DNA of 5,488 nucleotides from DATKDF01 sp035512795 (GTDB lineage Bacteria > Acidobacteriota > Vicinamibacteria > Vicinamibacterales > SCN-69-37): positions 1 to 5,488 of the forward strand of contig DATKDF010000015.1 in assembly GCA_035512795.1 (NCBI GenBank). The letters run 5' to 3'. Shown in pieces: positions 1 through 5,488 of the stretch. Position 1 is the first letter of the stretch, and each line of letters begins with the position of its first letter. The position numbers and the translations under genes are program-made. A model generated the notes under the pieces. It made no database searches. It was given only the letters and a program-made list of their open reading frames with translations, and was not told the origin of the DNA.

Positions 1-1
1 G

Positions 2-100
2 ACCGTGTGCCTGGCCACCCACGATCCACGGCACATTGCCCGCACCCGCCGGCGAATTCATCTGCTCGACGGCCGCCTCGTCGATCATCCCGAGACCTGA
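2..100 (+). CDS. ABC transporter ATP-binding protein, C-terminal fragment
   Basis: These are the last 32 codons of a gene that starts left of the window, read in the frame beginning at base 2 and ending at TGA 98-100. The peptide starts TVCLATHDPRHIARTRRRIH and continues LLDGRLVDHPET. The THD triplet after a hydrophobic strand is the H-loop (switch) histidine of ABC ATPases. The segment RRIHLLDGRLV is the usual final strand and turn, as in LolD/MacB-type ATPases that serve FtsX-like permeases. Walker A, signature and Walker B motifs would lie outside the window, so the substrate and partner cannot be named. The gene converges with the SRPBCC gene and overlaps its 3' end by 16 bp. ABC ATPase identity is likely; the LolD/MacB subgroup is an inference from this short tail. 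Confidence 0.82.
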   Translation, partial: TVCLATHDPRHIARTRRRIHLLDGRLVDHPET

Positions 101-915
101 ACAGCGCCGAGCGCGTCGATCCGTTCCTGCGCGCGACGGCTGAACAGGCCCGGTTCCGGCGTCACCTCGGTCCACGTCGACAGCACCGCCTGCATGCCGG
201 CCGCGCCGCCGGCCCTGTGCACCATCACGTTCATGAGGCCGTTGCCGAAGTTGTCAGCCCGGACGAGCGCGTGCCGCTTCGGCAGCGCGAAGATCACTTC
301 GCCCGTCACCGTCACGTCGGGCCCGATGTGAAGTGACACCGGCGTGCCCGGGCGCGCGTGCTCCAGGACGCCCTCGTCGAAGAGCCCTCCCGCGACCGTG
401 AGGCGGGCCCAGACGTCATCAATCGGGCGCGACGAGGCGCCGCGGGCCCACACGATGCGCCGCGGCCGGCCCGCATGATGCCCCAGGTAGTGCTGGAGGA
501 TCCGGAGCTCGGTCTGCCATCCATCGCTCACGCCGTCGAGCTCATCGTCCCACTGGCTGCCGTGGCCGAAGCCCGAGTGGACAAGCCGCAGCACCGTGCC
601 GGCCCCCGCCGGTTCGAGATGGAACTCGAGCACGAGTTCGACCGGCTCGGCCTGAGCCAGCGGCTGACCCGCCGAGTCGAACGGCATGGCCTTCGGATCG
701 CGCAGGCGCAGGCGGCGGCCCGGGATCGATTCGAGGACGGTCATCTTCCACGGCCAGTCGCCGTGCCAGGAGATGTCGTACCGGCCGCCCGGGTGCGGCT
801 CGATCATGGCGTCGGTGGCAAACCACTGCGTGAGGGTGTCGGCCTCGACGAGTGCGCGCCAGACAGTGTCCGGCGAGGCGTCGAGGGTGATGGACGTGTC
901 GAAGCGGCGGCTCAT
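85..915 (-). CDS. SRPBCC (AHSA1-like) protein with a second degenerate domain
   Basis: This 276-residue cytoplasmic protein has no signal peptide or membrane segment. Residues 1-146 form a recognisable START/SRPBCC domain of the AHSA1-like (activator of Hsp90 ATPase homologue) family. The opening strand and helix carry DASPDTVWRAL (12-22) and LTQWFATDAMIEPHPGGRY (28-46), then LVLEFHLEP (94-102), and TVLRLVHSGF (107-116) leads into the C-terminal helix DGWQTELRILQHYL (131-144). Residues 150-250 look like a second, divergent copy: RPIDDVWARL (163-172) echoes the first opening, and VTGEVIFALPKRHALVRADN and MQAVLSTW echo the strand and helix regions. The fold binds hydrophobic ligands in a cavity; the ligand here is unknown. 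The start ATG is supported by GGAGGA four bases upstream and by the ATGA overlap with the regulator stop, which implies translational coupling. Pairing with an ArsR-type regulator is common for this family. Its 3' end overlaps the convergent ABC ATPase gene, and no terminator hairpin is visible. Confidence 0.88.
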   Translation of the reverse strand: MSRRFDTSITLDASPDTVWRALVEADTLTQWFATDAMIEPHPGGRYDISWHGDWPWKMTVLESIPGRRLRLRDPKAMPFDSAGQPLAQAEPVELVLEFHLEPAGAGTVLRLVHSGFGHGSQWDDELDGVSDGWQTELRILQHYLGHHAGRPRRIVWARGASSRPIDDVWARLTVAGGLFDEGVLEHARPGTPVSLHIGPDVTVTGEVIFALPKRHALVRADNFGNGLMNVMVHRAGGAAGMQAVLSTWTEVTPEPGLFSRRAQERIDALGAVQVSG

Positions 916-1574
916 GCATTCCTCCGGGAAACGGGCGTGTCCGGGTCGGGCACGCGGGGATGGACGGACGTGACGACGCGGAAGGTGCGGCCGCCGCGCG
1001 TGTCGGGGTCGTGATAGCGCGCGACGAGCGTGGCGACGGCGGCGGAGAATTCGTCGGCGAACTGCGCCCGCTCGTCGGCCGTCCGGAAGCGGATTTCGGC
1101 GTCGAGCGTGAACGTGGCGACGCGCTTGCCGGCCGCCGCAGCCCGCGAGAGGAGCGACCCGACCTCACGAATCGTCCGCGCCGTCACGCCGATGAGGTAC
1201 GTGGCGCTCAGCCGATCGCCCGGCGTCGGCCCGCCAGGGCGTGATCCGACGACGCCGAGGGCCGTCGGGCTGATGACGTACGACCGTGCCGTGGCCCTGA
1301 CGACGCGTTCGATGCAGTTGCCTTTGCGGCGCTCGCCCACCAGTTCGACCAGGCCGACGCGCTCGAGCTCGCGAAGGTGGTAGTTGAGGCGCTGGCGGGG
1401 CAACGCGAACCGCCGCGCCAAACCGGCCGAGGAATCCGGTTCGGCGAGCGCCTCGAGCAGTTTCTGACGGTCTGGCTGGACGAGCGCAGCGGCCTGCTCA
1501 GGATCGTCGATGACGGCAAGCGGGGGCTGGGCCGGCCGGGCCGGGTCGGCCGTAACGGGAAGATCGGACCACAT
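912..1574 (-). CDS. ArsR-type winged helix-turn-helix transcriptional regulator
   Basis: This 220-residue DNA-binding protein has a winged helix near its N-terminus. The segment DRQKLLEALAEPDSSAGLAR (35-54) supplies the first helices. ARRFALPRQRLNYHLRELER (53-72) is the helix-turn-helix with the recognition helix, and the pattern of a nonpolar turn followed by NYHLRELE is typical of ArsR-like proteins. LVELVGERRKGNCIERVV (75-92) is the wing. Residues 120-205 form a C-terminal region with a long helix and strands; its ligand is unknown. The only cysteine is C87 in the wing, and no CXC-type metal site is present, so metal sensing is unlikely. The start is set by a consensus-like promoter whose predicted +1 falls at the ATG, where no Shine-Dalgarno sequence is present. 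The TGA overlaps the SRPBCC ATG as ATGA. Autorepression through the palindrome at 1591-1631 is likely. The family call is firm; the target and effector are not known. Confidence 0.87.
   Translation of the reverse strand: MWSDLPVTADPARPAQPPLAVIDDPEQAAALVQPDRQKLLEALAEPDSSAGLARRFALPRQRLNYHLRELERVGLVELVGERRKGNCIERVVRATARSYVISPTALGVVGSRPGGPTPGDRLSATYLIGVTARTIREVGSLLSRAAAAGKRVATFTLDAEIRFRTADERAQFADEFSAAVATLVARYHDPDTRGGRTFRVVTSVHPRVPDPDTPVSRRNA
920..925 (-). promoter_or_regulatory. Ribosome binding site of the SRPBCC gene
   Basis: On the minus strand GGAGGA stands four bases before ATG 915-913, inside the last codons of the regulator gene. Another ATG (919-917) is closer to it but is out of frame with the SRPBCC protein. 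The site supports the chosen start and re-initiation or coupled translation across the ATGA junction. Confidence 0.7.
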
Positions 1575-1581
1575 GGAAGAG

Positions 1582-1611
1582 ACGATACATTCCGACAGAA
1601 TTATTTGTCAA
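1582..1611 (-). promoter_or_regulatory. Sigma70-type promoter of the regulator-SRPBCC operon
   Basis: On the minus strand, 1611-1606 reads TTGACA, a perfect -35 box. After 18 bp, 1587-1582 reads TATCGT, a -10 box with four of six consensus matches. The region is clearly richer in A and T than the surrounding coding DNA. The expected transcription start, about 6-8 bases past the -10 box, falls at 1576-1574, and the regulator ATG begins at 1574. The mRNA would therefore be leaderless or nearly so, which fits the absence of a Shine-Dalgarno sequence. A different -10 register (TGTATC with 16-bp spacing) would move the start by about two bases only. Confidence 0.68.
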
Positions 1612-1631
1612 GACATCTCAATTCTGTCGGA
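1591..1631. promoter_or_regulatory. Palindromic operator: 12-bp perfect inverted repeat around the -35 box
   Basis: TCCGACAGAATT (1591-1602) and AATTCTGTCGGA (1620-1631) are exact reverse complements separated by 17 bp. One arm lies between the -35 and -10 boxes, the other lies just upstream of the -35 box, and the -35 box sits in the spacer. The spacer also contains TGTC (1606-1609) and GACA (1612-1615). The element can thus be read as two adjacent imperfect sites, GACAGAATTATTTGTC (1594-1609) and a 17-bp partner GACA...TGTC (1612-1628), arranged head to head. Such a layout suits repression by two dimers of the adjacent regulator; that the regulator binds here is an inference. It is a poor terminator candidate, because no T-run follows on the minus strand. 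Confidence 0.7.
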
Positions 1632-1672
1632 CGTCAGGCCGCGCGACTCGTCCGGTTGCTGCTCTTCGCCTT

Positions 1673-1693
1673 CTGTCCTCTGTCCCCTGTCCT
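1673..1693. repeat. Three tandem 7-bp units (CTGTCCY) in the intergenic gap
   Basis: Read on the plus strand the units are CTGTCCT, CTGTCCC and CTGTCCT, with no gaps, and the pyrimidine-rich character extends a little on both sides. On the transcribed minus strand they give purine-rich AGGACAG-like units starting 15 bases after the amidohydrolase stop codon. The same kind of unit follows the upstream permease gene, so this is a dispersed short tandem repeat rather than one chance run. No function can be stated. Confidence 0.65.
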
Positions 1694-1707
1694 CCAATCG
1701 ACCGATG

Positions 1708-3408
1708 TCACCGCGTGAGCACCCGGCCAGGCAATGCCCACGTGATCTTTCCGCCGTCGACGACAGCCACGCCGTTGACGAAGACAAACTCGATGCCCTC
1801 GGAGTACTGGTGGGGCTCGAAGAACGTCGCCTTGTCGCGGATCGTCGCCAGGTCGAACACGACGAGATCGGCGGCGTACCCCTCCCGAATCAGCCCGCGA
1901 TCGGCAAGCCCCATGATGAGCGCCGGCAGCGACGTCGACGACCGGATGGCTGCCTCGAGCGAGATGGCGCCGCGGTCGAGGGCATAATGGCGAATCTTGC
2001 GCGGGAAGCTGCCATAGAACCGCGCGTGCGTCGACGGCGGCCCGTCGGGGAGCGCGATGCCGGCGTCAGTCGACGTCGCCACCCACGGCTGCTTCGCGAT
2101 GAGTTCCAGGTCCGACTCGGACATCGAGAAGCCGCGCATGCGGGCGCCGCCGTTGCGATCGGGCAGCCCTTCCATCTGGATCCGAATCGCGGCCTCCACC
2201 GGATCGACGTTCCAGCGGCGCGCGATGGCGCCGACCGACAGCCCGTGCATGGACGGGTCGGTGAACTCGTAGACGATGACGTGGTCGGCGCCGCCGCGGC
2301 GCGCAATCTCGTGCGCGATGTCCGATCGGAGGAGCGCCGCCCGTGCCGGGTCGGCCAGTGTCTCGCGCAACGCCGTGGCGCGCACGCCCGGACCCGCCTG
2401 CCGACCGCCGGCCGCCCGCACGGCCCAATTTGGAATGAGCACGGTCGATCCGTCGGTGCCACTCGTCGCATACGGGTACTGATCGGCCCAGACGTCGACA
2501 CCGCGTGCCCGCGCGCGCTCGATGAGACCCACCGCCGCCGCGCTCGATCCCCAGTAGTTGGCGCCCTTGGCCTTCAGGTGTGACGCGACGACGCGCGCTC
2601 CGGTTCGTTCGCCGATTTCAATCGTCTCGCGCACGGCGTCGAGCAGGGAGGGTGGCCCGGGCCCGTCCACGCTCGGCACGTACCAGAGCGGGTCGCTGCC
2701 TTCGCTCCGCTGGTGCGAGATGTAGACGCCCTGCCGCGGTACGAGCTCCCGCGCGAGCTCGACGACTTCATCTGTCGTGCTCCACCGCCCCGGCACGTAC
2801 TCGAGACCGGCCGACATGCCGACGGCCCCCTCGTCGAGGGCCTGGCGCACGAGCACGCGCATCGCGGCAATCTCGTCGGCGGTCGCCGCCCGCGCGTCGC
2901 GCCCCATCACCTGCTGCCGCACGGCGCCGTGCCCGACGAGCAGCATCGCGTTCGGCCCGCTCCGGTTCTTCTCGATGAGCGCGCGCTGCTCGGCGATCGG
3001 CCACGGCGACCGGCCGTCGTGATTGACGACGACCGTCGTGATGCCCTGCGTCACGAGGTTGGGTGCGGCCCTGATCTGCGCGTTGTCGTCCCGGAACCCC
3101 CCGCGCGGGCTCGACCCATCGTCGGCATGGGAATGGATGTCGATGAAGCCCGGCGTGACATACCGGCCCGCGGCGTCGATGACGCGCGCCGCCGGTGTGT
3201 CGCCGATCCGACCCACGGTCGCGATGCGGCCGTTACGAATGCCGATGTCGGCCGGAAACCAGGGATTGCCCGTCCCGTCGAGTACCCGGGCGTTGCGGAT
3301 GACGAGGTCGTAGGGCGCGGCGGTCTGCTGGTGTGCAACCGGGTCGATCGGACCGACCGCGAGAACCGCGACGAGACAGGCGAGGATGGACGAGGCTCTC
3401 GGGATCAT
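1708..3408 (-). CDS. Secreted N-acyl-D-amino-acid deacylase family amidohydrolase
   Basis: This 566-residue enzyme belongs to the amidohydrolase superfamily, D-aminoacylase branch, which hydrolyses N-acyl-D-amino acids to a D-amino acid and a carboxylate. Residues 1-25 resemble a Sec signal peptide (R4, then a hydrophobic stretch to about 19), implying export. A small beta domain starts at YDLVIRNARVLDGTG (33-47) and is completed at the C-terminus (GYAADLVVFDL 510-520, VFVNGVAVVDGGK 542-554). The metal-barrel motifs run in order: GFIDIHSHAD (87-96; HxH at H92 and H94), SHQRSEG (231-237; H232), ASHLKAKGANYWG (275-287; H277), WADQYPY (308-314) and ATSTDAG (444-450; D448, the expected catalytic aspartate), followed by HARFYGSFPR (461-470). 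The usual GNCG metal-cysteine segment is replaced by NHDG (129-132). No clear Shine-Dalgarno sequence precedes the ATG; the start is chosen because it yields the signal peptide. It lies 54 bp after the permease stop and may share its transcript. The exact substrate is uncertain; a dipeptidase or related amidase is possible. Confidence 0.88.
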   Translation of the reverse strand: MIPRASSILACLVAVLAVGPIDPVAHQQTAAPYDLVIRNARVLDGTGNPWFPADIGIRNGRIATVGRIGDTPAARVIDAAGRYVTPGFIDIHSHADDGSSPRGGFRDDNAQIRAAPNLVTQGITTVVVNHDGRSPWPIAEQRALIEKNRSGPNAMLLVGHGAVRQQVMGRDARAATADEIAAMRVLVRQALDEGAVGMSAGLEYVPGRWSTTDEVVELARELVPRQGVYISHQRSEGSDPLWYVPSVDGPGPPSLLDAVRETIEIGERTGARVVASHLKAKGANYWGSSAAAVGLIERARARGVDVWADQYPYATSGTDGSTVLIPNWAVRAAGGRQAGPGVRATALRETLADPARAALLRSDIAHEIARRGGADHVIVYEFTDPSMHGLSVGAIARRWNVDPVEAAIRIQMEGLPDRNGGARMRGFSMSESDLELIAKQPWVATSTDAGIALPDGPPSTHARFYGSFPRKIRHYALDRGAISLEAAIRSSTSLPALIMGLADRGLIREGYAADLVVFDLATIRDKATFFEPHQYSEGIEFVFVNGVAVVDGGKITWALPGRVLTR

Positions 3409-3443
3409 GGCCGAGAGCCTAGCAAACCGCGCGGCTGTTTGTC

Positions 3444-3464
3444 CTTCCCTCTGCCCTCTGCCCT
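3444..3464. repeat. Three tandem 7-bp units (CTKYCCT) at the permease stop codon
   Basis: On the plus strand the units are CTTCCCT, CTGCCCT and CTGCCCT, contiguous, with the last overlapping the first two bases to the right of the permease gene end (stop TAG at 3465-3463). They have the same 7-bp period and nearly the same sequence as the triplet at 1673-1693, and the same position immediately downstream of a minus-strand gene. The rest of the 54-bp gap holds only a weak hairpin (arms CAAAC 3423-3427 and GTTTG 3437-3441) with no T-run. Confidence 0.62.
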
Positions 3465-5488
3465 ACTCCGCGCGCAGCGCCCTCAACGGGTCCACCGTCG
3501 CTGCCCGTCGTGCGGGAAGGGCCGTGGCGATGACCGTGATGGCGGCCAGCGCCGCCAGCGTCGCGCCGTAGGTGATCGGGTCGAGCGGCGAGATCCCGAA
3601 GAGCAAGGTCGCGACGAGCTGTGAGGCGCCGACGGCGAGGACGAGCCCAATCGCACTGCCGATGCCAACCACGCGCGCGGCCTGCCAGACGACCAGCCGC
3701 ACGACCGTTGCCCGATCGGCGCCGAGCGCCATGCGCACGCCGATCTCGCGCGTACGGCTTGCCACGGCGAACGCCGTGACGCCATAGAGACCCATGCCGG
3801 CCAGCAGGAGCGCCAGCAGCCCGAGCGATCCGGCCACCGACGCCGCCAGCCGCTGCGGCACGAGGCCGAAGTCGGCGTACGCCGTCAGCGGCTGCATCGT
3901 CACGAGCGGCAGGTTGCGGTCGAACGCAGTGAGCGCCGCGCGCACCCCGGGCTGGAGCGGCGCGGTCGAACCGACCGCACGGCGCAGGAAGAAATTCACC
4001 TCGCGCGTCGGTTCCTGCGCGTACGCGACGTAGATGAAGGGCGCCGGCCCTTCACCAATCCACCGGTACTTCGCGTCGGCGGCCACGCCCACGACGGTCA
4101 GCGTCCGAATCGAATCCTCGCGACCAGGCCGGAAGTCGCCGTTCTCGAGCGTCTTGCCGATCGGATTGTCGCCGGGCCAGGCCTCGGCCGCGAGCCGCTC
4201 GCTGACGATCGCTGCCATGGGCGCGCCGGCCACATCAGTAGCATCGAACGCGCGCCCGCGACGAATCGGCAGCCCGATCGTCGCGAAGAACTCCGGCGAC
4301 ACGACGTTCCAGTCCGTCCGTATCGATTCTTCCGGCCCGGTGCCCGGCTTGCGAAGCGCCCCGAGTCCGAGCCCGCCGCCGCTGAGCGGCACCATCCGCG
4401 CGTAGCCCACCCGTTCGACGCCGGGAATCGCTGCCAGCCCGCGCGCGATCTCTCCGGCCACCGCCGGCCCGCGGTCGAGGGCGTAACCGCCAATCGCCAG
4501 GTCGACGGTTGCCACCTCGACGCCGTCGACATCGAAGCCCGCCGGAATCGTTCCGGCGGTCCCCAGCGCCCGCGCGAACAAACCCGCCACGACGATGAGC
4601 ACGAGACAGGCCGACAGTTGCGCCGTGATGAACACCTGGCGCATTCGCTGGCGGCGTGGCGCCGCCGCGTCGGACTTGAGGTCGGTGACCACATCCGCCC
4701 GCGCGCTCTGGAGCGCCGGCAGAAGTCCCGTAACGCACGAGGCCACGAACGCGATCGCCGCCGTGAAGGCAAACACCCGCCAGTCCATCGACAGGTCGAC
4801 CTGCAGGGGCACCGGCACGATGCCCACGAGCGCTCGGAGCGCGCCCGTGGTCCACCAGCCGACGAGAAGCGCGGCCAGTGCTCCGGCGGCAAAGACCAGG
4901 AGTGTTTCGGTCATCAGCATCGCCACGAGCGTCCGGCGCGAGGCCCCGAGGGCCAGCCGCACGGCCATCTCGCGCGTCCGGCCGGCCGCCCGCGCGAGGA
5001 GCAGACCTGCGAGGTTCGCGCAGGTGACGAGCAGGACGAGTCCCGTGACGCCAAACAGCAGGCCGAGGAACGGCGCGACATACGCACGGCCGAACCCGGG
5101 CAGGCGGCTGGCCGGCACGGCCAGCAGACCAAACTCGCGATACACGTCCGGGTGCTCGCGCGCGAGATCGGCGGCGAACGCGTCGAGGGAGGCCTGCGCC
5201 TCGCCCACCGACACACCCGGCTCGAGCCGCGCGCCCATGATCAGCTGGTTGTTGACCCGGCCGCGTAGCGTCTCATCGCTCACCATGCCGCGCGCGTAGG
5301 ACGTGAGCGGCACCCAGATGTCGGGCGCCAGCACGGTCGATCCCTGAAATCCGCTGGGGCCGACCCCGACCACCGTGAACCGATCGCCGTTCAGCTCGAT
5401 CTCGCGTCCGACGACGCGGGCCTGGCCGTCGAAGTGCGACTGCCAGAACGCGTGAGTGAGCACCGCCGAGCGGAGCGGCACACCAATC
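3463..5488 (-). CDS. MacB/FtsX-like ABC permease (ADOP type), N-terminus outside window
   Basis: About 674 C-terminal residues of an inner-membrane permease are present; the reading frame stays open to base 5488, so the GTG at 5481-5479 is not taken as the start. Numbering from that codon, residues 1-130 are the end of a MacB-type periplasmic domain (AVLTHAFWQSHF, LNGDRFTVVGVGPSGFQG, APDIWVPL). Residues 134-270 are an FtsX domain: membrane segments near 137-160, 190-210 and 236-256, with the cytoplasmic loop TREMAVRLALGASRR. Residues 281-310 are a new membrane anchor, 315-540 a second MacB-type domain (VSPEFFATIGLPIRRGRAF, TVVGVAADAKYRWIG), and 545-672 a second FtsX domain ending SRTREIGVRMALGADRATVV (575-594), then three membrane segments and VDPLRALRAE. 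This duplicated layout is that of acidobacterial duplicated orphan permeases, which often lack a neighbouring ATPase. They are thought to work like MacB as mechanotransmission-type exporters, but substrates are mostly unknown. The complete protein would usually be about 800-900 residues. Confidence 0.9.
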   Translation of the reverse strand, partial: IGVPLRSAVLTHAFWQSHFDGQARVVGREIELNGDRFTVVGVGPSGFQGSTVLAPDIWVPLTSYARGMVSDETLRGRVNNQLIMGARLEPGVSVGEAQASLDAFAADLAREHPDVYREFGLLAVPASRLPGFGRAYVAPFLGLLFGVTGLVLLVTCANLAGLLLARAAGRTREMAVRLALGASRRTLVAMLMTETLLVFAAGALAALLVGWWTTGALRALVGIVPVPLQVDLSMDWRVFAFTAAIAFVASCVTGLLPALQSARADVVTDLKSDAAAPRRQRMRQVFITAQLSACLVLIVVAGLFARALGTAGTIPAGFDVDGVEVATVDLAIGGYALDRGPAVAGEIARGLAAIPGVERVGYARMVPLSGGGLGLGALRKPGTGPEESIRTDWNVVSPEFFATIGLPIRRGRAFDATDVAGAPMAAIVSERLAAEAWPGDNPIGKTLENGDFRPGREDSIRTLTVVGVAADAKYRWIGEGPAPFIYVAYAQEPTREVNFFLRRAVGSTAPLQPGVRAALTAFDRNLPLVTMQPLTAYADFGLVPQRLAASVAGSLGLLALLLAGMGLYGVTAFAVASRTREIGVRMALGADRATVVRLVVWQAARVVGIGSAIGLVLAVGASQLVATLLFGISPLDPITYGATLAALAAITVIATALPARRAATVDPLRALRAE

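Noticed and set aside
358..1014. Plus-strand open frame of 218 codons opposite the SRPBCC and regulator genes
   Set aside because: It is the antisense shadow of two genes supported by conserved motifs and an ATGA junction.
1591..1631. The 12-bp inverted repeat considered as a terminator for the amidohydrolase gene
   Set aside because: The 17-base loop is long, no T-run follows in the direction of transcription, and the element coincides with a good promoter, so an operator is the better reading.
1510..2583. Long plus-strand open frame of 357 codons opposite the amidohydrolase and its upstream gap
   Set aside because: It is antisense to a gene with clear family motifs, its translation is rich in R, A, G and D with no recognisable domain, and it has no ribosome binding site; long antisense frames are expected in high-GC DNA.
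3376..3378. Possible lipobox (ILAC, C11) in the amidohydrolase signal region
   Set aside because: The cysteine is at residue 11, which leaves too short a hydrophobic stretch before it; a plain Sec signal to about residue 25 fits better.
3423..3441. Imperfect hairpin in the permease-amidohydrolase gap, considered as a terminator
   Set aside because: Only five outer pairs plus two inner pairs around a mismatch, and no following T-run on the transcribed strand.
2713..3624. Plus-strand open frame of 303 codons spanning the amidohydrolase-permease junction
   Set aside because: It is antisense to two well-supported genes and shows no domain or start signal.
4539..4559. Perfect 9-bp inverted repeat with a 3-base loop (CCGCCGGAA / TTCCGGCGG)
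   Set aside because: It lies in the permease coding sequence over ordinary codons (T-A-G-T-I-P-A-G), has no T-run, and short GC palindromes arise often by chance in such DNA.

Overview
The window is high-GC bacterial DNA with tightly packed genes. It reads like an Acidobacteriota chromosome, plausibly of the Vicinamibacteria type. This inference rests on three things: a large permease with two MacB/FtsX modules (the acidobacterial duplicated orphan permease, or ADOP, style), a secreted D-aminoacylase-like amidohydrolase, and a regulator plus SRPBCC pair of a kind common in that phylum. No marker gene is present, so the assignment is not firm.

Layout. Bases 2-100 (+) are the last 32 codons of an ABC transporter ATPase. 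All other genes are on the minus strand and are transcribed from right to left. A MacB/FtsX-like permease enters at the right edge and ends at 3463; its N-terminus lies outside the window. After a 54-bp gap comes a signal-peptide-bearing amidohydrolase of the N-acyl-D-amino-acid deacylase family (1708-3408). A 133-bp AT-richer gap (1575-1707) carries a promoter and a palindromic operator. It is followed by an ArsR-type winged-helix regulator (912-1574), whose stop codon overlaps the start of a double-domain SRPBCC/AHSA1-like protein (85-915). The SRPBCC gene runs tail-to-tail into the ABC ATPase gene with a 16-bp overlap of coding ends.

How the parts fit. The regulator and SRPBCC genes form a translationally coupled two-gene operon. 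Its promoter has a perfect -35 box (TTGACA) set inside a perfect 12-bp inverted repeat, and the predicted transcription start falls at or next to the ATG. An autoregulated, leaderless mRNA is therefore the simplest reading. The permease and amidohydrolase may be co-transcribed, but nothing suggests they act in one pathway. Both of their 3' ends are followed by three copies of related 7-bp pyrimidine-rich units (CTGYCCY), a small dispersed-repeat signature.

I see no RNA gene, insertion sequence, CRISPR array, prophage or toxin-antitoxin module, and no convincing new multi-gene system. The most noteworthy element is the nested operator/promoter at 1582-1631, followed by the heptad repeats and the changed metal-site motif of the amidohydrolase.
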